Of a stretch of DNA of 64,000 bases, positions 26,959 to 36,475 are shown piece by piece. Position 1 is the stretch's first letter. Each line of letters begins with the position of its first letter. A program made the translations under genes and the position numbers. The stretch lies in contig NZ_CP111041.1 of the NCBI RefSeq assembly GCF_026248685.1, forward strand, positions 434,001-498,000, written 5' to 3'. The DNA is from Haladaptatus caseinilyticus (GTDB lineage Archaea > Halobacteriota > Halobacteria > Halobacteriales > Haladaptataceae). Below the pieces are notes generated by a model that was not told the DNA's origin, searched no databases, and saw only the letters and a program-made list of their open reading frames with translations.

Positions 26959-27978
26959 ATGGCAGGTGAAACACCAACACGGGAACAAGAGGTCGAGACG
27001 CAGTCGGGACTTCTCCGCCAGTTGCGTGGGAATCGCTGGACTGGGCTGGCCGTGAACATACTCCCGAGCATGTTCTGGCTGATCACGTTCTTCCTCATTC
27101 CGCTGGCCGTGATGTTCTACTATAGCTTCGGTCAACGGGGGGCGTTCGGTGAGGTTCTCATCGGACCGGAGTATCTCGGGCTGCAACAGTACAGCCTGTT
27201 CTTCATCCCCGACGGCGCTTCCATCGTGGATACCGTTTGGTATACCATCGCGTGGGTGATCAACTCGATTCTCCCGTTTACTATCCATCTCGCAGCGGGA
27301 GAACCGACACCGTATGTGCAACTGACGTTGAAGAGTATCGGCTTTGGAGTCGTCGCAACTGTACTCTCGTTCGTCATCGGATATCCCGTTGCCTACTATG
27401 TCGGTCGGTTAGCACCCGAAGAGTATCAGGACCTGTTGTTGGTGTTGATTATCCTCCCCTTTTGGGCGTCGTTCCTCGTTCGAATTTATGCGATTCAAAT
27501 ACTGTTATCGGGCAATAGTGTTCTGACGAACGCATTAGGGCTCCTTCCCTTCGTTACCCCCGGACAGTCGCTAATGAACTCACGGCTTGCGGTCATGGTA
27601 GGATTAGTGTACATCTGGATCCCGTTTATGATCCTGCCCGTGTACGCAAGTCTCGAAGAGATCGATTTTACCCTTCGGGAGGCAGCGATGGATCTTGGGG
27701 CAAATCGGTTCCAAGCGTTTCGGCGGGTCGTCTTTCCGTTATCCATGCCGGGTGTGATCGCCGGGAGCTTGTTGGTGTTCATTCCAAGTACGGGGGCATA
27801 CGTCATCCCGGACCTACTCGGCGGGACGGATAGCCAAATGATCGGGAACTTCATCGCGGAACAGTTCGGCGCGGCCGGTAACTGGCCACTCGGAGCCGCC
27901 GGGTCGTTCACGTTGATGGGGATCATGCTAGTTGCGATAGCGGTATACCAGCGGTACGGGAGCGCTGATCTCGTATGA
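26959..27978 (+). CDS. potB: ABC transporter permease, spermidine/putrescine type (PotB)
   Basis: About 339 residues from ATG 26959; the frame is open from 26926 without homology. Six membrane segments are seen, with the EAA coupling loop REAAMDLGANRFQAFRRVVFPLSMPG near residues 247-272. The layout matches PotB. It overlaps potC by four bases (ATGA) in an operon with the binding protein and ATPase. It forms half of the membrane channel of a polyamine-class importer. The promoter carries a palindrome that may be the Lrp site. Confidence 0.92.
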   Translation: MAGETPTREQEVETQSGLLRQLRGNRWTGLAVNILPSMFWLITFFLIPLAVMFYYSFGQRGAFGEVLIGPEYLGLQQYSLFFIPDGASIVDTVWYTIAWVINSILPFTIHLAAGEPTPYVQLTLKSIGFGVVATVLSFVIGYPVAYYVGRLAPEEYQDLLLVLIILPFWASFLVRIYAIQILLSGNSVLTNALGLLPFVTPGQSLMNSRLAVMVGLVYIWIPFMILPVYASLEEIDFTLREAAMDLGANRFQAFRRVVFPLSMPGVIAGSLLVFIPSTGAYVIPDLLGGTDSQMIGNFIAEQFGAAGNWPLGAAGSFTLMGIMLVAIAVYQRYGSADLV

Positions 27979-28823
27979 GTACGGAAACCCCACAGCGCAC
28001 CTGGCTCTCCCGTATTCGGTCGCGACTCTTCCGAAACGGTGGAACGATACTCGCGGTCGAAACGCTGCTCTTCTACCTGTTCCTCTACATCCCGATCGCG
28101 GTACTCATTTCCCTCTCGTTCAACGACTCGCGATATGCGTTGGTATGGCAGGGATTCACAACCAAATGGTATACGGATCTACTCGCGGGGCAGACAGTCG
28201 CTCGCGTCGATCCGGATGCTGCGTTCACAGCCCTCGTTCATTCGGTCGAAATCGCACTCGTCACTGTCGTCGTTAGCACCATATTTGGAACGATGCTGGC
28301 GTTTGCCCTCGATCGATACGAGTTCCCCGGGAAGCGGCTATTTACGGGTCTCGTCTACATGCCGATCATCATTCCGAGCATCGTAATGGGTATTTCACTG
28401 CTCTTATTCTTCAATATCGTCGGAATGGCGCTCGGGCTCCACACCGCAGTTATCGGACACATCGCATTCGACATCAGTTTCGTCGCGATCGTCGTGCTTG
28501 CTCGACTGCAGAGCTTTAATCACACGTTAGAAGAGGCAGCCAAGGACCTGGGAGCGAACGAGTTGGAGACGCTCCGATATATCACCTTACCGCTCCTAAA
28601 ACCCGGAATCGTAGCTGGTGCGTTGCTCGCGTTCGCCATGAGCTTCGACGACTTCGTGGTCACGTTCTTTATCATCGGTAATCAGAATACCCTCCCGATT
28701 TTCTTCTTCTCGATGGTTCGCCAAGGAATCACACCTGGGGTCAACGTCGTCGCGGCGCTCATAATCGTCGTGACGATGTCCGTCGTAGCCGTCGCCCAAT
28801 GGTTCGAAGGACCGATATGGTAG
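27975..28823 (+). CDS. potC: ABC transporter permease, spermidine/putrescine type (PotC)
   Basis: The 282-residue protein has six membrane segments, the EAA loop EEAAKDLGANELETLRYITLPLL near 190-212, and the PotC-type opening YIPIAVLISLSFNDS. It is the partner of PotB and starts within the potB stop. The later part (FAMSFDDFVVTFFI) is also characteristic of PotC/PotI. Confidence 0.92.
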   Translation: MSTETPQRTWLSRIRSRLFRNGGTILAVETLLFYLFLYIPIAVLISLSFNDSRYALVWQGFTTKWYTDLLAGQTVARVDPDAAFTALVHSVEIALVTVVVSTIFGTMLAFALDRYEFPGKRLFTGLVYMPIIIPSIVMGISLLLFFNIVGMALGLHTAVIGHIAFDISFVAIVVLARLQSFNHTLEEAAKDLGANELETLRYITLPLLKPGIVAGALLAFAMSFDDFVVTFFIIGNQNTLPIFFFSMVRQGITPGVNVVAALIIVVTMSVVAVAQWFEGPIW

Positions 28824-28907
28824 AAAAAGATTCGGAATAAACCCCGTAACCCCCCAATCTTTATGTCATACAGGCGCATTTTACCAAAAAGAATCGGCGT
28901 GATACAC

Positions 28908-30107
28908 ATGGACAAGCATAGTAACTCTCGGGAGGATAGGCGGCGATTTCTGAAAACGACGGGAACACTGGCGACGGTTGGAGTCACCGGCCTTGCCGGA
29001 TGTATGGGTGGAAACGACCAGTCCGGTCAAACGAGCACGACACCGTCTGACGGAACCGCCGCTGGAAGCGATAATCCTCGAAAGAAGTACGGACTGAAGG
29101 AACTCGATTATGAAGTCGAGGACCGACTAAACATCTTCCAATGGGGAGATTATTGGCCCGATGGCACCGTTCAGGATTTCGAGAAGGCGTATGGTGTGAC
29201 GGTCAATGTCTCGAACTATGCCTCCAACGAGGAGATGTTCAATAAACTCAAAGCCGGAGGAACCAGTCAGTACGATCTCATCTTCCCGAGTGACTACATG
29301 ATCAACGTCCTCGTCAACCAGGGGATGATACAGAAGTTGGACATGCAGAAGATCCCCAACTATAGCAACCTCGATAAGAAATTCACGGACACGCCGTACG
29401 ACCCAAATCCAGGAACCTATTCTGCACCGTATCAGTGGGGAACGTCCGGTATCGGGTACAATAAACAGATGCTCGGTGGTGACGTGGACATCAACTCCTG
29501 GGATGCCATGTGGAATCCCAAGTGGAAGGGCCAGATGACGATGCTCAACGATATGCGCGAGACAATGGGCGCTGCCCTGAAACGGCTTGGCTACTCGTTG
29601 AACACGAAAGACGAGAAGAAAATCAACGAGGCAAAAGAGACGCTGATCAATCAGAAGAAACTGCTAAAGACGTACGATTCGTCGAACTTCACGACCAACC
29701 TGATCAACAAGCAGGCGAGTCCGGTGCACGGATGGTCAGGTGGGGTATTTCAGGCGTATTGGGAGACGTACAAGAATGGGTCGTCGCCTATCGGATACAC
29801 CGTCCCGGACGAAGGAGGAGTCATCTGGGTCGACAACGGAGCGATTACCAAAGAAGCGAAACATCCGAACGCAGCATCCGCGTTCATCAATTACTACCTC
29901 AACGCAAAGATCGGCGCACGCATCACGAACTACACTTACTATGGAAGTCCGAACAAGGCGGCAGAGGAGTACATCAACAAAGACATCCTGAATAACAAGA
30001 GCATCTATCCCGACTCGAAAACGATGAAAAAGCTCGAATACATTCGAAATATCGGTCAGGCGACGTTGATGTACAACGAGGCTTGGACCGAAATCAAGAA
30101 CGCATAG
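28908..30107 (+). CDS. potD: Polyamine-type extracellular solute-binding lipoprotein (PotD/PotF)
   Basis: About 399 residues from ATG 28908; the frame is open from 28863. A twin-arginine signal DRRRFLKTTG lies at 10-19 and a lipobox GLAGC ends at C32, so it is probably exported folded and lipid-anchored. A Thr/Ser/Gly-rich linker follows. The body has LNIFQWGDYWPDGTVQDFEK, a typical PotD/PotF opening, and KLKAGGTSQYDLIFPSDYM. It captures the substrate outside the cell and passes it to PotBC. The polyamine assignment rests on family resemblance; related proteins bind other organic cations. Confidence 0.9.
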   Translation: MDKHSNSREDRRRFLKTTGTLATVGVTGLAGCMGGNDQSGQTSTTPSDGTAAGSDNPRKKYGLKELDYEVEDRLNIFQWGDYWPDGTVQDFEKAYGVTVNVSNYASNEEMFNKLKAGGTSQYDLIFPSDYMINVLVNQGMIQKLDMQKIPNYSNLDKKFTDTPYDPNPGTYSAPYQWGTSGIGYNKQMLGGDVDINSWDAMWNPKWKGQMTMLNDMRETMGAALKRLGYSLNTKDEKKINEAKETLINQKKLLKTYDSSNFTTNLINKQASPVHGWSGGVFQAYWETYKNGSSPIGYTVPDEGGVIWVDNGAITKEAKHPNAASAFINYYLNAKIGARITNYTYYGSPNKAAEEYINKDILNNKSIYPDSKTMKKLEYIRNIGQATLMYNEAWTEIKNA

Positions 30108-30108
30108 C

Positions 30109-31263
30109 ATGACGGAGTACGATGTCCGCCTCGACGGGATCAGCAAGCGATTCGATGACGTCGTCGCAGTCGACGACGTGAGCCTCGACATCGAATCCGG
30201 GAAGTTTCTCACCCTCCTCGGACCGTCGGGATGTGGAAAGACGACGTTGTTACGGTGTATCGATGGATTCGAGACCCCCACGGCGGGTGACGTGTATATT
30301 CGCGGGCAGCGCGTCAATGACATCCCGCCATTCGAACGCGACACGAGTATGGTGTTCCAATCGTACGCCTTATTCCCGCACATGACGGTGGGGGAGAACG
30401 TCGCGTTCGGACTCGAAATGCAAGGAGTACCGTCGAACGATACTCGAAAGACGGACGGTGGGGCGACATCGAATAGCAGTCTCGGCGCGTCTTTCAAGCG
30501 ACTTCTCAAACGGACCGGAAGCGAAGAGATCGACGCGCGGGTTGCAGAAGCACTCGAATTGGTGGAACTTCCTAACTATCAGGGTCGGAAGATAAGCGAA
30601 CTGTCCGGCGGACAGCAACAGCGTGTTGCCCTCGCTCGTGCATTGGTCACCGAACCGACGGTCCTGTTGCTCGATGAGCCACTCGGTGCGCTCGACCTGA
30701 AACTCCGGAAAAACATGCAAGTCGAGTTGAAAAACCTCCAGGAAGAGTTGGACACGACGTTCGTCTATGTGACACACGATCAGGAGGAAGCACTGACGAT
30801 GAGCGATGAAATCGCGGTGATGAACGATGGCCGTCTCGAACAGTTAGGGTCTGCGACGGAGATATACGAGGAACCGAAAACGGAGTTCGTCGCGGACTTC
30901 ATCGGCGAAACAAACCTCATCAGGGGTTCCTATGGAGAGACCGCCGATGGTGCAGTTGTCGAACGGAACGGCATTTCGTTCAGGGTGCCGCGAAACCCCG
31001 ACGCCGAAGGTGACGTTTCGTTCGCGGTTCGGCCGGAGAAGATCCGTCTCGGTGATGATGCTCGTGGACTGGGCAACTCCTTCGAAGGGAAAGTGATCGA
31101 AGAGATCTACAAAGGTAACCTCGGAAAATTCGTCGTCGAGCTTTCGAACGGTCAGGAGTTGACCGTGGACATGCAGATAACCGACCGCAGTGAGTATCTC
31201 TCACCCCGTCAATCCGTGACGGTCGGGTGGTCGGCGGACAACGCCGTCGTGCTGACGCGGTAA
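30109..31263 (+). CDS. potA: ABC transporter ATP-binding protein (PotA)
   Basis: The 384-residue protein has Walker A GPSGCGKTT (38-46), the ABC signature LSGGQQQRVALARAL near 165, Walker B VLLLDEPLGALDL and a C-terminal TOBE domain (SFAVRPEKIRLG). Between MTVGENVAFGLEMQG and VAEALELVELP it carries an insertion of roughly 35 residues, rich in Thr, Ser, Asp and Lys, that ordinary PotA proteins lack. It drives the importer encoded just upstream; its start lies one base after the binding-protein stop. Confidence 0.92.
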   Translation: MTEYDVRLDGISKRFDDVVAVDDVSLDIESGKFLTLLGPSGCGKTTLLRCIDGFETPTAGDVYIRGQRVNDIPPFERDTSMVFQSYALFPHMTVGENVAFGLEMQGVPSNDTRKTDGGATSNSSLGASFKRLLKRTGSEEIDARVAEALELVELPNYQGRKISELSGGQQQRVALARALVTEPTVLLLDEPLGALDLKLRKNMQVELKNLQEELDTTFVYVTHDQEEALTMSDEIAVMNDGRLEQLGSATEIYEEPKTEFVADFIGETNLIRGSYGETADGAVVERNGISFRVPRNPDAEGDVSFAVRPEKIRLGDDARGLGNSFEGKVIEEIYKGNLGKFVVELSNGQELTVDMQITDRSEYLSPRQSVTVGWSADNAVVLTR

Positions 31264-31308
31264 AACACCCATACTGGAACGATCATCGAGGAGGAGGTTA
31301 GAATCCCA

Positions 31309-32820
31309 ATGGAAGAATACACCGACACGCTCAAAGCAAATCACGAATCGGCAATCGAAAATGCAACCGACGGCGTAACGTTCGGCATCGTTATCGGCGG
31401 CGAGACCCATCAATCGGCTGCCGAAGAGACCTTTCGACCGACCGACCCTGCAGTAGGGGCACCGATCGCGGACGTCGCACGTGGTCGGGACGCAGATGTA
31501 GATGCCGCAGTGGCAGCCGCCACTACGGCGTATGCGGAAGGGTGGGGCGACATGACACCGCTGAAGCGTGGGGATGCTATCAGAGAATGGACGGCGGCGC
31601 TTCGTGACAATCTCGATGAGCTCGCACTCCTCGAAACGCTCGAGGTCGGAAAACCGCTTTCGGCCGCACGAGCGGACATCGAGACGGGGCTCGACTTCTT
31701 CGAGTACTATGCTTCAGCGGCCGTCGGAGAAGAAGGGTCAGTGCCACCTGTCGGGGATGACTCGTTTGCGTATGTCAATCGAGAATCCTATGGCGTGACC
31801 GGTCAAATCCTTCCATGGAACTACCCGATACTCTTGATGGGCTGGAAGGTCGGTGCAGCCCTCGCGACGGGGAATACGTCCGTGACAAAACCGGCAGAAC
31901 AAGCACCGCTCGCAGTAATCCGCGCGGCCCAGCTCGCACAGGGCATTCTTCCCGACGGCGTGTTGAACGTCGTCCCTGGCTTCGGTGACGAAGCAGGTGC
32001 GTCCGTCGCAAGCCACGACGATATTCGAAAAGTATCGTTTACAGGCTCAGTACCGGTCGGTCAGGAAGTCATGCGGGCAGCTTCGGACGACGTCACACCA
32101 GTTACGCTGGAATTAGGTGGAAAAAACCCCTTCGTCGTGTTTCCCGACGCTGATGTGGAAGCAGCCGCACAGACAGCAGCTGTTGCGGGGCTTTACAACA
32201 ATGGACAGTCGTGCGACTCAGGGACCCGTCTCCTCGTGCACCAAGGAATAAAAGACGAGTTTCTCGACTACTACCTCGACGCTGTCGAAGATCGGACGAT
32301 CGGCGATCCCTTACAGGACGCGAATCAAGGACCACTCTGCTATTCGACACATCGGGATAAGGTAGAACAGTACGTCGAACTCGGCGAAAAAGAAGGAGCG
32401 ACGATCCTCACCGGAGGCAGCCGTCCGGACGACACTGAACTCGACGATGGCTATTATTTCGAACCGACGGTTTTCGATGACGTGGACCCCGAGATGAGGA
32501 TCGCACAGGAAGAAGTGTTTGGCCCGGTACAGTTCGTTCTGGAGTTCTCGACATACGAGGAAGCCATCGAGATAGCAAACGACGTGACCTATGGTCTCAC
32601 CGCTGGCGTCTTCACACGGAACGCCTCACGTGCACATCGGGCGGCCGCGGACATCGCGGCAGGGAGCATCTGGGTAAATCAGTACTTCGGTACCGTCCCG
32701 GGAACTCCGTTCGGAGGCTTCAAACAATCCGGTATCGGGCGTGAGTGCGGGAAGGAGGCGCTCACGGAATACACACAGAGCAAGTCCGTCCACCTCGCGC
32801 TCGACGACCCCACGCTTTGA
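31309..32820 (+). CDS. NAD(P)-dependent aldehyde dehydrogenase (aminoaldehyde/betaine-aldehyde type)
   Basis: The 503-residue enzyme has VTGQILPWNYP, FTGSVPVGQEV, the general-base glutamate in LELGGKNP (E268) and the catalytic cysteine in NNGQSCDSGTR (C302). The C-terminus has GTPFGGFKQSGIGRE, the class 1/9 form seen in betaine-aldehyde and gamma-aminobutyraldehyde dehydrogenases. It oxidises an aldehyde to an acid in the cytoplasm. It is directly downstream of the transporter operon by 45 bases. In a diamine pathway it would oxidise the aminoaldehyde formed by the aminotransferase or oxidase. Confidence 0.92.
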   Translation: MEEYTDTLKANHESAIENATDGVTFGIVIGGETHQSAAEETFRPTDPAVGAPIADVARGRDADVDAAVAAATTAYAEGWGDMTPLKRGDAIREWTAALRDNLDELALLETLEVGKPLSAARADIETGLDFFEYYASAAVGEEGSVPPVGDDSFAYVNRESYGVTGQILPWNYPILLMGWKVGAALATGNTSVTKPAEQAPLAVIRAAQLAQGILPDGVLNVVPGFGDEAGASVASHDDIRKVSFTGSVPVGQEVMRAASDDVTPVTLELGGKNPFVVFPDADVEAAAQTAAVAGLYNNGQSCDSGTRLLVHQGIKDEFLDYYLDAVEDRTIGDPLQDANQGPLCYSTHRDKVEQYVELGEKEGATILTGGSRPDDTELDDGYYFEPTVFDDVDPEMRIAQEEVFGPVQFVLEFSTYEEAIEIANDVTYGLTAGVFTRNASRAHRAAADIAAGSIWVNQYFGTVPGTPFGGFKQSGIGRECGKEALTEYTQSKSVHLALDDPTL

Positions 32821-32991
32821 TCGGTGTTTGGAAGGCGCAGCCGTACCATCAGGGGTTTCGAAGGGATAGAAAGTTCGTCCCGAAATAATCGGTTCGACAA
32901 TTCGATTCATCTGCCGAAGTTTTTCCGAGTTTGTCCCCCAGTCCCGGAAAGATTTTTGGGTTGGGTAGCCATTTGATAGAGTGACTCACGC

Positions 32992-34416
32992 ATGAGACAG
33001 TTATACATCGATGGAGATTGGACCGACTCCGAGTCCGACGAGGGCATCGACGTCGACTCACCAGTCACAGGAGAGGTCATCGATACCGTTCCTGCTGCAT
33101 CCGCACGGGACGTACGAACGGCAGTCGAGGCCGCCCGCCGGGCACAACGCGAACTCGAGGAGATGACCGCGTTCGAACGTGCGGCAGTGCTCGACGAGGT
33201 GACCGATTACTTCGAGGAACACGAAGACGAGATCGCCGAACTCATCACGCGCGAGGAGGGGAAACCACTCCACGAATCATACGAGGAGACCGAATACGTC
33301 ATCGAATCGAGCGACGACTACGGTCACGATGCGATCCGGTTGTTCGGCGACGTCGTTCCATCGGAGTTCAGAGGGCGGTTTGCATATACCCAGCGCGAGC
33401 CATACGGTCCGTGTGCGGTCATCAGCCCCTGGAACTTTCCCCTCGAAGTCCCCGGTGGAAGCATATATTCGGCCATCGCCACCGCGAATCCGGTCGTGTT
33501 CAAACCTGCCGAGGAGACGCCACTCACGGCGTACCATATCGCGGAAGCGTTCGACCAGTCGAGCCTTCCCGACGGTGCATTCAATCTCATCACGGGAGCA
33601 GGCGAAACCGGTGCGGAGTTGGTCGGCCATCAAGACATTCGACTGATCGCGTTTACCGGTAGTACCGAAGTCGGACGACAGATCGCCAAAACGGCCGCTG
33701 AGCGAAATGCACAGTGTCTGTTGGAGATGGGTGGAAAGGACCCGATCATCGTTCTCGACGACGCTGACGTGGATCATGCCGCCGAAAGCATCGTGATGGG
33801 GAGTAACTGGAATGCGGGGCAGGTTTGTTGCGGGACCGAGCGTGTCATCACGACCGATGGCGTCCACGATGCATTGGTCGAAGCCGTAGTAGAGAAGACC
33901 GAGGCCCTTACCCTGGGCGACCCCTTCGAGGAAGGAACTGATGTGGGACCGATGGTGAGCAAACGGATCCAGCAGAAGGTCATAGATCACGTCGATGATG
34001 CGGTAAATCAAGGAGCCCAGCTCCTGGCCGGTGGGGATACCGACGGTCTGTTTTACACCCCTGCGGTGTTGGATAGCGTAAACGAACAGATGGATATCGC
34101 TACAGAGGAGACGTTCGGACCGGTTTCACCGGTAATCCGCGTCGATGACTACGAAGAAGCGATCGAAGTCGCTAACCGTTCACCGTACGGTCTTCAAGCC
34201 GCGATCTTCACTGATTCCCTCGAACGTGCTCACGATGCTGCGAATCGGTTGAAAGCAGGCGGCGTGTTCATCAATGAAACCAACAACTACTGGGAACGGC
34301 TGCTTCCGTTCGGCGGATACGGAAGTAGCGGTTCTGGTGGTCGGTATGGAAGTAAATGGCACTTGGAAGCGATGACGCAAACGAAAGCAGTCATGATAAA
34401 TTATAAGGATTACTGA
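32992..34416 (+). CDS. NAD(P)-dependent aldehyde dehydrogenase (semialdehyde type)
   Basis: The 474-residue enzyme has PYGPCAVISPWNFP, FTGSTEVGRQI, the general base in LEMGGKDP and the catalytic cysteine in NAGQVCCGTER (C279). The C-terminus (PFGGYGSSGSGGRYGSK) differs from the gene upstream, which places it nearer succinate-semialdehyde or lactaldehyde dehydrogenases. A gap of 170 bases with an AT-rich box separates it from the first dehydrogenase. It is followed one base later by the lysine-6-dehydrogenase-like gene, so it could oxidise aminoadipate semialdehyde made by that enzyme. It might also serve the GABA branch. Confidence 0.9.
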   Translation: MRQLYIDGDWTDSESDEGIDVDSPVTGEVIDTVPAASARDVRTAVEAARRAQRELEEMTAFERAAVLDEVTDYFEEHEDEIAELITREEGKPLHESYEETEYVIESSDDYGHDAIRLFGDVVPSEFRGRFAYTQREPYGPCAVISPWNFPLEVPGGSIYSAIATANPVVFKPAEETPLTAYHIAEAFDQSSLPDGAFNLITGAGETGAELVGHQDIRLIAFTGSTEVGRQIAKTAAERNAQCLLEMGGKDPIIVLDDADVDHAAESIVMGSNWNAGQVCCGTERVITTDGVHDALVEAVVEKTEALTLGDPFEEGTDVGPMVSKRIQQKVIDHVDDAVNQGAQLLAGGDTDGLFYTPAVLDSVNEQMDIATEETFGPVSPVIRVDDYEEAIEVANRSPYGLQAAIFTDSLERAHDAANRLKAGGVFINETNNYWERLLPFGGYGSSGSGGRYGSKWHLEAMTQTKAVMINYKDY

Positions 34417-34417
34417 C

Positions 34418-35551
34418 ATGAAAATCGTAACACTCGGTGGTTGTGGGGCGATGGGTCGTGCGACATCCCGTGAACTTGCAGGGAACGATGACGTCGAATT
34501 AACCATCGCAGACGCGGATATCGACACTGCGGAGAGGCTCGCTACGGACCTTCCGGGAACAGTCGAGACCGTGCAGGTCGATGTGACTGATCACGACCAC
34601 CTCGTCGATGTCTTGACCGATTCGGATGTCGTCGCGAACGCGCTCCCGTATGCATTTAACATCGATGTGATGGAGGCGTGTCTCGAAGCGGAGGCGCACT
34701 ACCTCGATCTCGGTGGACTCTATCATAAGACACAGGAACAACTCGAACTCGACGATGCGTTCGACGATGCGGAGCTCACTGCAGTTCTCGGGATCGGAGC
34801 GAGTCCGGGATTGACGAACGTCGCAACCGCAATGGGTGCGAGTCGTCTCGACCGTGTGGACGCGATTCACATTCGAACCGGCGCAAAGGGGGGCGGCGAC
34901 GGATTCGCGTATTCAGCGAAGACGATTTTAGACGAGCTTACGATGAACCCAGTCGTCTTCGAGGACGGTGAGTTCAAGGAACTCGATCCCCTCTCCGGTC
35001 GGGAGACGTACACGATGCCGGACCCTGTCGGGGAGGTAGAAGGGTTTCACAGTATCCACTCGGAGCTAGCAACGATGCCATACACGTTCGACGGGGTCGA
35101 CACCGTCGATTTCCGCGTCGCGTTCTCGCCCGACTTAGTGAACATCTGTGACGTACTCATCGGGCTGAATCTCACGAGCGAGGAGGAAATCGAATTCAAG
35201 GACACTACGTTCACACCCCGTGAATTCCTCGACTGGCACCTCGACCAACAACCGAAACCTGGCGCAGTCGAAGAGTGGAAGTCGTTCCGAGTGGACGTCA
35301 CTGGCGAGAAAGACGGCGAGGATACTCATTATCAGTATTCCGTCGTCGTAGAATCACGGCTCGACGGTTGGGGACTGAAAGCCACCGCCGTCTGGACGGG
35401 CGTACCGATGGGTATTGCGGCGGAACTAGTCGGCCGTGGAGAAGCGCTCGAAACGGGAGCAAAGCCACCCGAGCAAGCTCTGGACCCCAAACAGTTCATC
35501 GAGGAGCTGCGACAACGTGATATCGTCATTGACGAGAAGAGAGTGGCGTAA
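34418..35551 (+). CDS. Saccharopine dehydrogenase family, lysine-6-dehydrogenase-like
   Basis: The 377-residue protein opens with a Rossmann motif GGCGAMGRATSREL, then DSDVVANALPYAFN, the YLDLGGL loop and GASPGLTNVATAMGA. The end (VGRGEALETG then KPPEQALDP and IVIDEKR) follows the layout of bacterial lysine 6-dehydrogenase rather than true saccharopine dehydrogenases. Such enzymes oxidise a terminal amine to a semialdehyde with NAD(P). It is one base after the aldehyde dehydrogenase stop. Together they could convert lysine or a similar omega-amine to an acid. Carboxynorspermidine dehydrogenase is an alternative reading. Confidence 0.82.
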   Translation: MKIVTLGGCGAMGRATSRELAGNDDVELTIADADIDTAERLATDLPGTVETVQVDVTDHDHLVDVLTDSDVVANALPYAFNIDVMEACLEAEAHYLDLGGLYHKTQEQLELDDAFDDAELTAVLGIGASPGLTNVATAMGASRLDRVDAIHIRTGAKGGGDGFAYSAKTILDELTMNPVVFEDGEFKELDPLSGRETYTMPDPVGEVEGFHSIHSELATMPYTFDGVDTVDFRVAFSPDLVNICDVLIGLNLTSEEEIEFKDTTFTPREFLDWHLDQQPKPGAVEEWKSFRVDVTGEKDGEDTHYQYSVVVESRLDGWGLKATAVWTGVPMGIAAELVGRGEALETGAKPPEQALDPKQFIEELRQRDIVIDEKRVA

Positions 35552-36028
35552 TCCGGTATCCGCTTACATTCACCCTATTCGTCGATCTATCGGCGTATCG
35601 GTACGGACGCCATCGTGAAACCGTTCCGACACAGATCGTCGATAGGTGGGATATTTCGCTACTCCACAACCAATCGTATTCTACCGAAGCAAAGTTGGTC
35701 CACCACAAGCACGCCCCGAAAACCGTTCACGCGGTCGCAACGGAGCAAACCGTTCGACCTGCCGTCTCGTCGAGATGTCGAAATTCGAGTTCGAGATACA
35801 AGCGTATCCGTGAACGATTAGTTACGCTCAGCTCGGACAGATTACCCAGCCCCACGTAACGAACGTGAGGCGCTGGCGATACTCGATGAATAGGCTGACC
35901 GAACGGTTTCTCCGAACGTTCACTCGCGGTCAGCCTCATCGGTCTCGTAATACTGCCGTGCGAAAATTGACCAAAAAATGGCAAGAGTGCTTAGCCGAGC
36001 ACTCGGATAGGACGATGTATCGTCGCGA
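35552..36028. other. Intergenic region with a long-loop inverted repeat
   Basis: No gene is supportable. A 10-base perfect inverted repeat (35892-35901 and 35927-35936) brackets a 25-base loop containing the palindrome GAACGTTC. Upstream at about 35858-35872 is a smaller hairpin, CACGT and ACGTG. The sequence may be the end of a decayed element or an RNA structure. Confidence 0.4.
35892..35936. repeat. 10-base inverted repeat with 25-base loop
   Basis: AGGCTGACCG at 35892-35901 pairs perfectly with CGGTCAGCCT at 35927-35936. No poly-T follows, so it is not a standard terminator. Confidence 0.55.
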
Positions 36029-36277
36029 TCAATCGTTAACGGGGTGTTTCAGTTGTACTTCACGTTGTTCCAGGTCTTCCTCCGGCACGAGTTGGACGTT
36101 CGTGTTTACGTCTCGGATACTGTTTTCCCGAGCCGCGATTCGTTCTGCTCGCTGTCGTTGCAACCCGTGCAGGACGATGTCCATTCCTTCGGCTTTCGTG
36201 GTGACAGCGACCGCATAGCGTTTATCGTCCGAACACGGACTTGCTTCACCGTCCGGGGAATGGCGCTGTATGGACAT
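36029..36277 (-). CDS. Small hypothetical protein
   Basis: An 82-codon frame begins with ATG, and its codons match the neighbouring haloarchaeal genes (many GAC, GAA, CGA, GTC, AAC). The product is charged, with VAVTTKAEGMDIVLHGLQ and a C-terminal glutamate-rich stretch. I do not recognise a family. The frame stands alone between the inverted repeat and the glyoxalase-fold gene. It could be a real small protein or chance. Confidence 0.4.
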   Translation of the reverse strand: MSIQRHSPDGEASPCSDDKRYAVAVTTKAEGMDIVLHGLQRQRAERIAARENSIRDVNTNVQLVPEEDLEQREVQLKHPVND

Positions 36278-36475
36278 GGTCTGGTTTGGTGATACCCGCG
36301 GTAGTCTATCGTACGATACACGTAGCGATAATCGAGCGATTTTAAAAAAGGTTGAGGCCTACTGTCTGCTATTTATAATAAATAGATTTGTCAAGGAAAG
36401 AAAGGAGTGGGGAACTGACACAAGATAGGTCGGACATCTCCACACTCTATATTCGTGGCAATCCGGCGGGAATGG

